This document shows, one piece after another, positions 37,491 to 46,895 of a stretch of 64,000 nucleotides of DNA. The position numbers were made by a program, and so were the translations under genes. The notes below the pieces were generated by a model. It saw nothing but the letters and a program-made list of their open reading frames with translations, searched no databases and had not been told where the DNA came from. Origin of the DNA: Cytophaga hutchinsonii ATCC 33406 (lineage in GTDB: Bacteria; Bacteroidota; Bacteroidia; Cytophagales; Cytophagaceae); assembly GCF_000014145.1 (NCBI RefSeq), contig NC_008255.1, positions 3,860,001 through 3,924,000 of the forward strand. The letters run 5' to 3'. Within the stretch, counting starts at the first letter, position 1, and every line of letters starts with the position of its first letter.

Positions 37491-38555
37491 TTATTTAAAC
37501 ACATACCCTGCTTTAACCGGGAAATGGTCGGTATACGTTATATTATGCTGTGTTTCAAAACGTATCACTTCAATATCCTGATCACAAAACTGCTGATCAA
37601 TCCGTAAAAAAGGAAGCCGGCCATTAAATGTTATTCCCAGTCCGTTTCCTTTTTCTTCAAACGCATTATTCAATTGATCCGATAACGTCTCATAGGTATA
37701 GCTGTAAGGAGGGTCATTCAGGTCACCGCATACAATAACCTTATAAGGTGATGCTTTTATGTGACCAACAAGCGTATCAACCTGAATGCTGCGGTTAATA
37801 GTTCCTTTTTTAAATTTAGTAAATGCATTTAATACATTTGTCTTCGACTTGGTATCAAAATTACTTTCTGCAATTTCCTTGTCATTAATACTCATGGACT
37901 GAAGATGCATGTTGTATATGCGTACTGTTTTATTTGGCAGCAGCACATCTGCATAAATGGTTTGGTTGTTTGAACGTTCATGGAAAACCACTTTACCCCT
38001 GTTCTTAATCGGGTATTTACTGAATATGATCATTCCGAAAGAAGCGCCTGCACGGTTTTTATATGTTTCACTAAAATAATAATACTTATATTTTTTTCGT
38101 ATCCGGTGAATCGTATTGAACAATGTATCTTTCGGATCATTATAAAATTCCTGCAAACAAAGTACATCCGCTTCCGATTTTTTAATAAAATCAATTATTT
38201 TCCTGGAGGAAGAAAATGTTTTGTCTGCGTATTGCGGATACACATTAAACAGCCGGATATTATAGGACAAAACCGATAATTCAGCCTGCTGTTCTTCCGA
38301 TCCGGAAAAGGTAACGGTGCGTTCTATGTACTTCCAGTTAATTAGTAATAACACCAGGGGAACGAGAAATAAAATATTTTTTTTTACGATCCAGTAAATC
38401 AGCACTATTGCAATCAGCACAATTCCTGCCGGAATACCTAAGGCAAGAAAGCTGCTGTACCAAAAGTCTCGGGGTGATACTTCAGGCATATAAAACAAAC
38501 CTAAAGACATTATTGTCAATAAAATAGCTCGTTTATATGTGCGTTGATCCGTCAT
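37491..38555 (-). CDS. endonuclease/exonuclease/phosphatase-family protein
   Basis: A 354-residue protein. Three hydrophobic segments at about residues 13-25, 33-55 and 60-72 anchor it in the membrane. The catalytic domain follows: [10 protein letters not shown] (about 96), LCLQEFYND (metal-binding Glu), [15 protein letters not shown] and the C-terminal YTDHFPV with the catalytic Asp-His. The substrate may be a nucleic acid, a phospholipid or a sugar phosphate; it cannot be decided here. First gene of the minus-strand run with cysS. Confidence 0.85.
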   Translation of the reverse strand: MTDQRTYKRAILLTIMSLGLFYMPEVSPRDFWYSSFLALGIPAGIVLIAIVLIYWIVKKNILFLVPLVLLLINWKYIERTVTFSGSEEQQAELSVLSYNIRLFNVYPQYADKTFSSSRKIIDFIKKSEADVLCLQEFYNDPKDTLFNTIHRIRKKYKYYYFSETYKNRAGASFGMIIFSKYPIKNRGKVVFHERSNNQTIYADVLLPNKTVRIYNMHLQSMSINDKEIAESNFDTKSKTNVLNAFTKFKKGTINRSIQVDTLVGHIKASPYKVIVCGDLNDPPYSYTYETLSDQLNNAFEEKGNGLGITFNGRLPFLRIDQQFCDQDIEVIRFETQHNITYTDHFPVKAGYVFK

Positions 38556-38575
38556 TCACCTGTTAATATTGGAGG

Positions 38576-38583
38576 CAAATATA
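38576..38583 (-). promoter_or_regulatory. candidate -7 box for the EEP-cysS operon
   Basis: The minus strand reads TATATTTG, a perfect TAnnTTTG, 21 bases before the ATG at 38555. No TTG is present at the usual distance, so support is partial. Confidence 0.4.
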
Positions 38584-38692
38584 GCTATTGAATCTTTGTA
38601 AACCGTTGCCCCTGTAAAAATAATAAAGAAGGCTCAGCAGAAGGTGTAAGCGCCTGGAAAGAAGTATTAAACAGGTAATATTTTTAAGGATT

Positions 38693-38724
38693 TTTGGAAA
38701 CACCATACAAAATGATTAATATTG
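38693..38724 (+). promoter_or_regulatory. promoter of rimP-nusA-infB
   Basis: TTTG at 38693-38696, 20 bases, then TAATATTG at 38717-38724 (one mismatch to TAnnTTTG). Transcription would start near 38731, leaving about 64 bases of leader before rimP, which includes the hairpin at 38749-38775. Confidence 0.55.
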
Positions 38725-38748
38725 CACTGTAGAATGAATTGAATACTG

Positions 38749-38779
38749 AAAAGAGGGGACTGTGTCCCCTCTTTTGTTT
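38749..38779 (+). promoter_or_regulatory. terminator-like leader hairpin (possible attenuator) of rimP-nusA-infB
   Basis: Perfect 12-bp arms AAAAGAGGGGAC (38749-38760) and GTCCCCTCTTTT (38764-38775) enclose a 3-base loop, then GTTTCTG. It has the form of an intrinsic terminator on the rimP strand, but the only upstream gene runs the other way, so nothing needs terminating except the leader itself. It ends 19 bases before the rimP ATG. It could also stop transcription coming from far upstream. Confidence 0.65.
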
Positions 38780-38794
38780 CTGTATCAAATCAAT

Positions 38795-39298
38795 ATGAGC
38801 AAGCAGGAGTTAGAAATAAAAACATACGTATCTGATTTATTACAGGAAAGAGCGGAGCTTTTTCTGGTGGATATCGCTTTTTCAGGCACCCATTCAAGAA
38901 GAAAGATTCTGGTTATTCTGGATAAAGATAGCGGTATTCTGATTGATGAATGCGGTGAATTCAGTCGCGCATTGGGAAACCTGATTGAAGAAAACAACCT
39001 GTTTGGTGATAATGCTTATGTATTAGAGGTTTCATCGCCGGGCATGGACAGACCGCTGCTTGTTTCAAGACAATACAAAAGAAGAATCGGCAATACGCTG
39101 AGTTTTCTGTTAAACGACGGAACCCAATTCGATGCTGTTCTTGAGAGCGTATCAGAAGAAGGTGTAGTTGTAATGCCGGCTCCGCAGAAAGTAAAAAAGA
39201 GTAATAAAAAAGAAGCTGTTGTTGACGTGGCTATTGAGCCTAGAAAACTACGTTTCGAGGAAATAAAAAAGTGTAACTTAATTGTATCGTTTAAATAA
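38795..39298 (+). CDS. rimP: ribosome maturation factor RimP
   Basis: A 167-residue protein needed for 30S maturation. The family blocks are seen as ELFLVDIAFSG near residue 20, RKILVILDKDSGILIDECGEFSRALG and YVLEVSSPGMDRPLL (about 78-92). The ATG at 38795 is preferred to an upstream TTG that would run through the leader hairpin. The nusA ATG starts 2 bases after its stop, the usual rimP-nusA-infB order. Confidence 0.95.
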   Translation: MSKQELEIKTYVSDLLQERAELFLVDIAFSGTHSRRKILVILDKDSGILIDECGEFSRALGNLIEENNLFGDNAYVLEVSSPGMDRPLLVSRQYKRRIGNTLSFLLNDGTQFDAVLESVSEEGVVVMPAPQKVKKSNKKEAVVDVAIEPRKLRFEEIKKCNLIVSFK

Positions 39299-39299
39299 A

Positions 39300-40556
39300 A
39301 TGGATACTTCAACTTTAATAGAATCGTTTGCAGAGTTTGCAAAATTCAAGAGTATAGACCGCCCTACCATGATGAAAATCGTGGAAGATGTGTTCCGCAC
39401 TATGATCCGTAAAAAATACGGAACAGATGACAATTTCAACGTTATCATTAACGTAGACAAAGGTGATCTTGAGATTTGGTGGATGAGAGAAATTGTTTCA
39501 GATGATTTTGCTGAAGATAGTTTTGATTATGATCCGAACAAACACATTTCGTTGACTGATGCCCACTTAATTGAAAAAGATTTCGAAGAAGGTGAAGAAG
39601 TGGCAACTGAAGTAAAATTAGAGGATTTTGGAAGAAGAATGGTTCAGACGGCACGTCAGACACTGATTCAAAAAGTAAAAGACCTTGAAAAAGATAATCT
39701 TTTCCAGAAATATAAAGACCTGGTAGGTGAAATTATCAACGGGGAAATTTATCAGGTATTAAGCAAAGAGATTTTATTGATCGATGCAGATGGTAATGAA
39801 TTAGCATTGCCTAAATACGAGCAGATCCCGAAAGACCGTTTCCGTAAAGGCGATAATGTACGCGCTATTGTACACCGCGTTGAAATGCATAATGGAAATC
39901 CAAAAATTATTTTATCCAGAACGTCACCTAAATTTTTAGAACGTTTGTTTGAACTTGAAGTGCCGGAAGTATATGATGGATTGATTTCAATCCGTAATAT
40001 CGTTCGTGAACCGGGTGAGCGTGCTAAAGTTGCTGTTGAATCGTACGATGACCGTATTGATCCGGTAGGCGCATGTGTTGGTATGAAAGGTTCCCGTATT
40101 CACAGCATTGTACGTGAGTTAGAGAATGAAAATATAGATGTAATCAATTTTACGGATAACATTGACTTGTTTATTGCGCGTGCATTAAGCCCTGCTAAAA
40201 TAAGCAGCCTTAAAGTGGAAGCGGATAAAGGAAGAGCTTCTGTTTACTTAAAGCCGGATCAGGTTTCTCTTGCAATCGGTAAAGGTGGCCAGAACATTAA
40301 ACTTGCCAGCAAATTAGTAGGCCTGGAAATTGACGTATTCAGAGAATTAACAGGTAATGAAGACAACGAAGATGTTGACTTAACAGAATTTGTTGATGAA
40401 ATTGAAGATTGGATATTAGAAGAATTAAAACGTATCGGTCTGGATACAGCGAAGAGTGTATTAGCTCTAAGTAAAGATGACTTAGTACGTCGTACTGAAT
40501 TGGAAGAAGAAACGGTTGAAGACGTACTTCAAATTCTAAGACAGGAATTTGAATAA
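39300..40556 (+). CDS. nusA: transcription termination/antitermination factor NusA
   Basis: A 418-residue RNA polymerase-binding protein. N-terminal domain (residues 1-125), S1 domain (about 130-200, GEIINGEIYQVLSKE), then KH domains with VGACVGMKGSRIHSIVRELENENIDV and SLAIGKGGQNIKLASKLVGLEIDV. The end has a short helix-hairpin-helix-like region (IGLDTAKSVLALSKDDLVRRTELEEETVEDV). In other bacteria NusA influences its own operon through leader terminators, which makes the hairpin before rimP noteworthy. Confidence 0.97.
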   Translation: MDTSTLIESFAEFAKFKSIDRPTMMKIVEDVFRTMIRKKYGTDDNFNVIINVDKGDLEIWWMREIVSDDFAEDSFDYDPNKHISLTDAHLIEKDFEEGEEVATEVKLEDFGRRMVQTARQTLIQKVKDLEKDNLFQKYKDLVGEIINGEIYQVLSKEILLIDADGNELALPKYEQIPKDRFRKGDNVRAIVHRVEMHNGNPKIILSRTSPKFLERLFELEVPEVYDGLISIRNIVREPGERAKVAVESYDDRIDPVGACVGMKGSRIHSIVRELENENIDVINFTDNIDLFIARALSPAKISSLKVEADKGRASVYLKPDQVSLAIGKGGQNIKLASKLVGLEIDVFRELTGNEDNEDVDLTEFVDEIEDWILEELKRIGLDTAKSVLALSKDDLVRRTELEEETVEDVLQILRQEFE

Positions 40557-40582
40557 AAATAATTTGAATAAATAATTTATAA

Positions 40583-43500
40583 ATGGCTGAAGAAAAAATG
40601 ATGCGGCTAAGCCAAGTGGCGAAAAAGTTGAATGTCGGAACCTCGACAATCATCGATCACCTTTCTGCCAAAGGCTACGATATTGAGAACAACCCCAATG
40701 CCAAAATTACGGTTGACATGTACGCATTTCTTTCAAAGGAATATGAGTCATCTGCACAGGTAAAAAAAGAGGCTGAAAGCCTTACCATTGGCAAAAAACA
40801 CATGGGTGATGTTGTTATCGATGCCGATCAAGTAAATGTTGCACCCGAACACGACGAAGAGGATGAAGTTCGCATCATCAACAATAGTCCTGCTGAAGCG
40901 GTAGTTCCGGAAGTGCCGGCTGTTACTGCTCAAGAAGCACCTAAAACTGCACCAACTGCAGAGTCTCCGGAAGATGTTAAAGGAAACGTAACGCTTCAGG
41001 GCTTAAAGGTATTGGGCAAAATTGATTTAGGCACAGCGGATAAAGACTCCAAAAAATCAGCGAAAAATACGAAGCCTGTAGAAAAAGTTGCAGCAGAAAA
41101 ACCAATTGAGAAGGCGAAGCCTGAAACTGTTGCACCTCCTGTTGAACCGAAGCCAGAGCCAAAACAAGAAACGCCGAAAACCGAACAGCCGGTTAAAAAA
41201 GAGACGCCTAAAGCGGAAACGCAGAAGCCTCCTGTTGCCGATAAACCTGCTGAAAAAACACCAGTTGTTGAAGAGCCTGCGGCACCTGTTGCAGACGTTC
41301 CAGTGCAAGTTGTTCAGGCACATGCTGACAAACTGCAGGGTTTAACTGTACTTGGTAAAATTCAACTTCCGGATAAAAAGAAAGAACCAACACGTGTGGC
41401 TTCTTCGGATGAAGTTGTAGATAAAAATAAAAATAAGCGTAAGCGCAAACGTCTTAACGACGGACCCAATAAACCTGCCGGAGCTAATCCGAACGGACCA
41501 AGACCAGCTGGCAGCAATCCAAACGGGCCAAGACCGCAAGGTACTAATCCGAACGGACCGAGACCACAGGGCCAGGGTGGTAATCCGAACGGGCCAAGAC
41601 CAGCCGGCGGACCAAATCGTCCGGGTGTTCCGAACCGTCCTAACAGCAACGGACCAAAACCTACGTTAACAAAAGCAAGCGAAAAAGGTGAAGTAACCGG
41701 AAAACAGATTCAGGATAAAATTAAAGCTACCATGGCAAAATTGTCTGGTGGCGGTACAAAATCCGGTCCGGTTAACAGAGCCAAATACCGTAAAGATAAA
41801 CGTTCTGCAATGGCAGATGCTGAAGAAGAACGTTTAATGGCGGAGCAGGAAGATGCTAAATCGTTAAAAGTAGCTGAATTTATTTCTGCAAGTGATTTAG
41901 CATCTCTTATGGATGTGAGCATCAATGAAGTAATTTCTAAATGTATGGCAATGGGTATGTTTGTATCCATCAACCAGCGTTTGGATGCTGAAGCGATCAC
42001 CATCATTGCAGATGAGTTTGGTTATGATGTAAACTTCCAGACTACAGGTGAAGAAGACGATGTTACAGATGTAGATCAGGATGATCCTGCATCCTTGATT
42101 GATCGTGCACCGATTGTAACCATCATGGGTCACGTCGATCACGGTAAAACTTCTTTGCTTGATTATATCCGTAAATCAAAAGTTGTAGCGGGTGAAGCCG
42201 GCGGTATTACGCAGCACATTGGTGCATACAATGTAATGACCGATTCAGGTAAACCGATTACATTCTTAGATACTCCGGGTCACGAAGCCTTTACAGCGAT
42301 GCGTGCCCGTGGTGCCAAGATCACGGATATTGTAATTATTGTGGTAGCTGCCGATGACTCGGTGATGCCTCAGACAAAAGAAGCAATCAACCACGCGCGT
42401 GTAGCAGGTGTACCGATTATTATTGCAATCAATAAAATTGATAAGCCAGCTGCCAACCCGGATAAGATTAAAGAAGAACTTTCGAAAGAAAATATTCTTG
42501 TTGAAGACTGGGGCGGTAAATACCAGTGCCAGGCAATTTCTGCAAAAGCAGGAACCGGTATCAGCGAATTGCTTGATAAAGTATTGCTTGAAGCAGAGAT
42601 GCTTGAATTAAAAGCAAACCCGGATAAACGTGCCATTGGTGCGGTTATCGAAGCGTCTCTTGATAAAGGCAGAGGTTATGTAACCAACGTACTGGTTGAA
42701 GCAGGTACCTTACGTATTGGTGATATCATCTTAGCGGGTGCACACTTCGGCCGTGTGAAAGCAATGGTTGACCATACCGGTAAAAAATTAAAAGAAGCAG
42801 GACCAGCCATGCCATTACAGGTATTGGGTCTTAACGGTGCACCACAGGCGGGTGACAAGTTCCAGGTAATGGAGACAGAACGTGAAGCGAGAGAGATCTC
42901 TTCTAAACGTGAGCAGTTATTGCGTGAGCAAAGCATCCGTACCAAGAAACACATTACATTGGATGAAATCGGCCGTCGTTTGGCGATCGGTAACTTCAAA
43001 GAACTTAACATCATCGTTAAAGCCGATGTGGATGGTTCTGTGGAAGCCTTGTCCGATTCATTATTGAAATTATCTACCGAAGAAATTCAGATCCGTATCC
43101 TGCACAAAGGTGTTGGGCAGATCTCTGAATCAGATATCTTACTGGCATCTGCATCGGATGCGATCATTGTTGCCTTCCAGGTACGTCCTTCTACAAGTGC
43201 ACGTAAACTTGCCGAGCAGGAACAGATTGAGATCCGTATGTACTCAATCATCTACGACGCGATCAACGAAGTGAAAGATGCGATGGAAGGTATGCTTGAG
43301 CCGAAAATGGAAGAGGTTGTACTTGGTACAATCGATGTCCGTGACGTATTCAAGATCACCAAAGTGGGTACCGTTGCCGGGGCATATGTATCTGAAGGTA
43401 TTGTTAAACGTAATAACCAGGTTCGTTTGATCCGTGATGGTATTGTTATGTTCACAGGTACAATCAGTGCATTGAAACGTTTCAAAGACGATGTTTCTGA

Positions 43501-43609
43501 AGTGAAAACAAGTTATGAATGCGGTATCAGCTTAAAAGGATACAACGACATTCAGATCGGTGACCAGATCGAAGCATTCGAACAGAAAGAAGTTAAACGT
43601 ACACTGTAG
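40583..43609 (+). CDS. infB: translation initiation factor IF-2
   Basis: A 1008-residue GTPase that places initiator tRNA on the 30S subunit. The first 470 residues are a long, charged, Pro/Ala/Lys-rich linker after an IF2-N domain ([20 protein letters not shown]), with four NPNGPRP repeats. The G-domain starts [12 protein letters not shown] at about residue 515, with DTPGHEAF and NKIDKP; domains II-IV follow, including the [21 protein letters not shown] block. The extended N-terminus is common in Bacteroidetes. Confidence 0.97.
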   Translation: MAEEKMMRLSQVAKKLNVGTSTIIDHLSAKGYDIENNPNAKITVDMYAFLSKEYESSAQVKKEAESLTIGKKHMGDVVIDADQVNVAPEHDEEDEVRIINNSPAEAVVPEVPAVTAQEAPKTAPTAESPEDVKGNVTLQGLKVLGKIDLGTADKDSKKSAKNTKPVEKVAAEKPIEKAKPETVAPPVEPKPEPKQETPKTEQPVKKETPKAETQKPPVADKPAEKTPVVEEPAAPVADVPVQVVQAHADKLQGLTVLGKIQLPDKKKEPTRVASSDEVVDKNKNKRKRKRLNDGPNKPAGANPNGPRPAGSNPNGPRPQGTNPNGPRPQGQGGNPNGPRPAGGPNRPGVPNRPNSNGPKPTLTKASEKGEVTGKQIQDKIKATMAKLSGGGTKSGPVNRAKYRKDKRSAMADAEEERLMAEQEDAKSLKVAEFISASDLASLMDVSINEVISKCMAMGMFVSINQRLDAEAITIIADEFGYDVNFQTTGEEDDVTDVDQDDPASLIDRAPIVTIMGHVDHGKTSLLDYIRKSKVVAGEAGGITQHIGAYNVMTDSGKPITFLDTPGHEAFTAMRARGAKITDIVIIVVAADDSVMPQTKEAINHARVAGVPIIIAINKIDKPAANPDKIKEELSKENILVEDWGGKYQCQAISAKAGTGISELLDKVLLEAEMLELKANPDKRAIGAVIEASLDKGRGYVTNVLVEAGTLRIGDIILAGAHFGRVKAMVDHTGKKLKEAGPAMPLQVLGLNGAPQAGDKFQVMETEREAREISSKREQLLREQSIRTKKHITLDEIGRRLAIGNFKELNIIVKADVDGSVEALSDSLLKLSTEEIQIRILHKGVGQISESDILLASASDAIIVAFQVRPSTSARKLAEQEQIEIRMYSIIYDAINEVKDAMEGMLEPKMEEVVLGTIDVRDVFKITKVGTVAGAYVSEGIVKRNNQVRLIRDGIVMFTGTISALKRFKDDVSEVKTSYECGISLKGYNDIQIGDQIEAFEQKEVKRTL
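41486..41602 (+). repeat. NPNGPRP-coding repeat within infB
   Basis: Four 21-base units coding NPNGPRP begin at 41486, 41516, 41546 and 41582, with 9 to 15 bases of AG/QG-type spacer between them. They lie in the disordered linker of IF-2 (residues about 302-340), and could vary in number among strains. Confidence 0.85.
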
Positions 43610-43631
43610 TTAACCTACAGGTTTAAAATAC

Positions 43632-43668
43632 AAAGAGCGTCCCGATAGTTATCGGGACGCTCTTTTTT
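43632..43668 (+). terminator. intrinsic terminator of rimP-nusA-infB
   Basis: A perfect 14-bp stem (43633-43646 with 43651-43664; AAGAGCGTCCCGAT / ATCGGGACGCTCTT), a 4-base loop and a T-run. It is the strongest G+C-rich terminator in the window and lies 23 bases after infB. Confidence 0.93.
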
Positions 43669-43789
43669 GTTGTTATGGCTGGTTACGTATAACGGCCAAA
43701 CTTTCAGGTTTAAAATATAGGAATGATAACTGCTAATTGATAAAGATAGTTAGTGGTAAACGATGGCATGCATAATCAGCAGTTGGGTT

Positions 43790-44992
43790 TTAAAGCACCC
43801 ACCCCGCCAGCAAACCGGCAATAATTAAAAACGGATGCGGGATACGTGTGAAAAGCAGGATACACATGGTTCCGAATGCAATCCCGTCATTTAATGCAAT
43901 CGAATGCCATTCGCCCTTCTGCATAGGCAAGGCAAGCATTAATGCGGTGGAAATGATAATACCCGCGTTGCCTGCATTGATACCTTCAAAAGAGGCCTTA
44001 ACAATTCTGTATTGTTTGATGTTTTTCCAGATCGGAGCAATGAAAAATATTAAAATGGTGCCCGGTAAAAATACACCGAATGAACCGATGAAACCACCTG
44101 CAATTTCTCCCCAGATGCCGTACTCACGCATGGATAATGCACCGATGTACGATGCAAATGTAAAGACAGGTCCAGGCAGGGATTGTAAAAAGGCATAGCC
44201 TAATAAAAATTCGCTGTGCGTTAAATAATTTTTGAACTCTACAAACTCCGTATAAAAATAACCGATCAAGGCTTGTCCCCCGCCAAAGATCAAACTTCCG
44301 TTCCGGAAGAAATTCTCAAAGAGACGGATCGGCAACGCTTGTGTTATAGTTCCGATAACGGCAGCTCCTAAAAAGATACCGCCTAACAGAATAAGATTTG
44401 CCCAGCGGATATTGAATGGCGTCTTTTCTTCTTTTTCATGTTTTCCAAACCGGAACGATGTAAGAAAACCTGAGATCAATAATATAATCGGAAACATCCA
44501 TGGGGAAGCTTTATCATACAAACTGATATAAAAACAAATACTGGCTGTAAGTATTAAAATGATTATAGCTGTTTTTGTTTTTTGAATAATGGAAATTGTT
44601 TTTACAACGGCATAGAATACAAAACCGATTGCAATCGGTTCCAGGTATTTAACAATACCCAGGTTTAAATTTTGTGCCTGAAAATAGCTGACCAATATAG
44701 CTGCTGCTGTCATAACCATGGCAGCAGGCAATAACCAAACAAGCACCGTAAGAAACGCCAGTCTGGGCCCGCCGATTTTAAATCCTACAGCTGTAATTGT
44801 TTGAGTAGAAGCAGGTCCGGGTAAAATCTGACAGAAAGAATACAGTTCCATCAGTTCTGCTTCTGTTACATATGCTCTTTTTTGAACCAGAATTTTAAAG
44901 AAAATTGCTAAATGCGCCTGAGGCCCACCAAATGATGTGAACGACAAAACTAATACATCTTTTAGAAAAATAAGATGCCTGATGTTCTTCAT
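43790..44992 (-). CDS. chromate transporter (ChrA family, two CHR domains)
   Basis: A 400-residue membrane protein with about ten to twelve hydrophobic segments. Two related halves are visible: residues 1-180 with FTSFGGPQAHLAIFF and QILPGPASTQ, and residues 200-400 with NGSLIFGGGQALIGYF and QSLPGPVFTFASYIG. This is the long, bidomain form of the CHR family, which exports chromate or handles sulfate-like anions. No other metal-resistance gene is nearby, so the substrate is uncertain. It is divergent from a small conserved protein. Confidence 0.88.
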   Translation of the reverse strand: MKNIRHLIFLKDVLVLSFTSFGGPQAHLAIFFKILVQKRAYVTEAELMELYSFCQILPGPASTQTITAVGFKIGGPRLAFLTVLVWLLPAAMVMTAAAILVSYFQAQNLNLGIVKYLEPIAIGFVFYAVVKTISIIQKTKTAIIILILTASICFYISLYDKASPWMFPIILLISGFLTSFRFGKHEKEEKTPFNIRWANLILLGGIFLGAAVIGTITQALPIRLFENFFRNGSLIFGGGQALIGYFYTEFVEFKNYLTHSEFLLGYAFLQSLPGPVFTFASYIGALSMREYGIWGEIAGGFIGSFGVFLPGTILIFFIAPIWKNIKQYRIVKASFEGINAGNAGIIISTALMLALPMQKGEWHSIALNDGIAFGTMCILLFTRIPHPFLIIAGLLAGWVL

Positions 44993-45009
44993 TTAGTTAG
45001 TTTAAAGTG

Positions 45010-45126
45010 GTACGGTTTCGTAAACGAATACTCTAAAATACGCTTTTTCCATGAATTATCAGAACTAAACATATTTCAGATTCAGATGTACGTAAAATTA
45101 TGTAATTTAGACATCCGAAACCGTAC
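45010..45126. promoter_or_regulatory. 11-bp inverted repeat in the divergent chrA-like / small-protein region
   Basis: GTACGGTTTCG (45010-45020) and its exact complement CGAAACCGTAC (45116-45126) are 95 bases apart. The left arm is 17 bases upstream of the chromate transporter ATG and the right arm 5 bases upstream of the small-protein ATG at 45132. The arrangement fits a two-site operator, or RNA structure near each start. Confidence 0.6.
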
Positions 45127-45131
45127 AAATT

Positions 45132-45374
45132 ATGCGCATTGTAGCAGAATACCCAAGTGTAGATTTTAAAATCACCGTTTTTTCCTGGAATGGCAAATAT
45201 CTGCTGAAGATTGAAAAAGGCATGTTTGAACAAACCTATAAAATCAGTGAGATGGATATTACGGGTGATGAAGAAGTTAAAAAAATCATTGAAGACCCTG
45301 TTTTTGTGGAAGAAATAAAAACACGGTTTAAAAACATGAATCAATCGCTGAACGATGCATTAAACAGAATTTAA
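45132..45374 (+). CDS. conserved small protein of unknown function
   Basis: An 80-residue protein. It starts with strands (RIVAEYPSVDFKITVFSWNGKYLLKIEKG) and ends with an acidic/basic helix (VFVEEIKTRFKNMNQSLNDALNRI). No signal, cysteine pair or known motif. I do not recognise a family; the ordered composition and its tight place between two genes make it a likely real gene. It is convergent with the beta-CASP gene, 9 bases apart. Confidence 0.7.
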   Translation: MRIVAEYPSVDFKITVFSWNGKYLLKIEKGMFEQTYKISEMDITGDEEVKKIIEDPVFVEEIKTRFKNMNQSLNDALNRI

Positions 45375-45383
45375 CCCATTCTG

Positions 45384-46739
45384 TTATAAATCATACGATT
45401 GGCCATAATCAGGAATTTCAATATTGTTGTAGCCTTCTTCGTGCAGTCGTTTTTCAAAATCCAGCATGCTTTGATGTTCGCCATGCACCAGAAATATCTT
45501 TTTCAGTTTTGCTTTATCCTGATGCCCCAGGTATTTGATTAATCCGTTTACATCAGTGTGTCCGCTGAATATATCTGTATAGATAATTTTTGCAGCAACC
45601 GGAATGGAACGCTTTTTAAAACGGATGGTTTGTTTCCCCGCCAGTAAGTCGTGACCAATGGTGCCTTCTACGGCATAGCCTACTAATAATATCGTACAAT
45701 ACGGGTTCTGTATATTCTGCCGGATATGGTGTTGTATACGGCCTCCGGTAATCATGCCGGAAGATGAAAGAATAATGCATGGTTTTAAATAATTGGATAT
45801 GTTTTTACTTTCCTTGAATGTTTTAACATGATCCAGATTTTCGAAATCGAATAAGGACTCATCCTGCGCTTTAATGGCCAGCGCTTCTCCATTCATTAAT
45901 GAAGAATATTTTGAATAGATATTTGTGCCTTCAGCTGCTAATGCAGAATCTGTAAACACTTTAATCGGCGGCAGTTCATTTTTCAGCGCTAATTTATTTA
46001 AGGTATACAGCAGCGATTGTGTCCGCCCTAAACTGAATGCAGGGATAATCAATCTGCCGGGTTTGTCTACGCAGGCTTCGGTAACGATACGCTTTACAAT
46101 TTCTTCTGCCGGTTCGGTTTCTTTGTGTACCCTGTTTCCATAGGTGGTTTCACAAAGCACATAATCGGCCTGCGGCGATTGCTCCGGATCCGGAAGCAAC
46201 GGATAGTTATCACGGCCCACATCTCCGGAAAAAAGAATTGTTTTGGTTTTTCCTTCTTCTTCAACTTTTACAAAAACACTTGCGGCACCAAGAATATGTC
46301 CGACAGGAGTTAAACGAACCGTTATACGTTCATTTAATTCAAAATCTTTATTGAATGCAATCGGAATAAACCGATCAACGGGCTTATACGAATAATCGCT
46401 AGGCGCAGAGTTCGCTATTTTTTTTTCTGCCCGCTGAATATAGGCTGAATCGGCAAACAGCAATTCTGACAATTCTGCTGTAGGTGCCGTTGAAAGAATC
46501 TGTCCGCGGTAGCCTGCCCGGATAAGCGCAGGAATATTTCCGGAATGATCGACATGTGCGTGCGTAAGAATCACCAAATCAATTTCTGAAGCTTCAAAAG
46601 GAAATAAGCCTCCGGTTAATACTTTGTGCCTGTCTGAAAAATCCGAGCCGCAATCAATCAGTATTTTATATCCAAGCGATTCTAACAAATACATGCTCCC
46701 CGTCACTTTTCTTGCGGCACCCCAAAATGTCAGTTTCAT
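45384..46739 (-). CDS. beta-CASP metallo-beta-lactamase RNase-like protein (Ysh1/CPSF type)
   Basis: A 451-residue protein with the metal-binding THAHVDHSG (residues 59-67), SGDVGRDNYPLL, CETTYGNRVH and a beta-CASP region with IIPAFSLGRTQSLLYTL and SSSGMITGGRIQHHIRQN. It ends with the RMMBL region containing SGHTDVNGLIKYLG and VHGEHQSML. These are the YSH1/CPSF73-like exonucleases or endonucleases of RNA. It has a separate promoter region of about 150 bases shared with kup. Confidence 0.92.
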   Translation of the reverse strand: MKLTFWGAARKVTGSMYLLESLGYKILIDCGSDFSDRHKVLTGGLFPFEASEIDLVILTHAHVDHSGNIPALIRAGYRGQILSTAPTAELSELLFADSAYIQRAEKKIANSAPSDYSYKPVDRFIPIAFNKDFELNERITVRLTPVGHILGAASVFVKVEEEGKTKTILFSGDVGRDNYPLLPDPEQSPQADYVLCETTYGNRVHKETEPAEEIVKRIVTEACVDKPGRLIIPAFSLGRTQSLLYTLNKLALKNELPPIKVFTDSALAAEGTNIYSKYSSLMNGEALAIKAQDESLFDFENLDHVKTFKESKNISNYLKPCIILSSSGMITGGRIQHHIRQNIQNPYCTILLVGYAVEGTIGHDLLAGKQTIRFKKRSIPVAAKIIYTDIFSGHTDVNGLIKYLGHQDKAKLKKIFLVHGEHQSMLDFEKRLHEEGYNNIEIPDYGQSYDL

Positions 46740-46895
46740 TGCTTGTTATTTACTTCAGATAATATTTACAGATAAAAAATGAATTGCAAGGTACTTAGAT
46801 TTATCCTGAATTTATAAAACAATTTGTATTACTGAAAGGAAAGGTTTGTCCATAACAAATGAATTAGTAATTTGAGCTGTTATTTAACGTATGCT

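Noticed and set aside
41057-41649. Antisense and alternate-frame ORFs in the infB linker
   Set aside because: They reflect the biased Pro/Lys/Ala codon composition of the IF-2 N-terminal region and lack family features.
43728-43784. 7-bp inverted repeat (AACTGCT / AGCAGTT) downstream of infB
   Set aside because: Too short for its 43-base spacing to be notable by itself.
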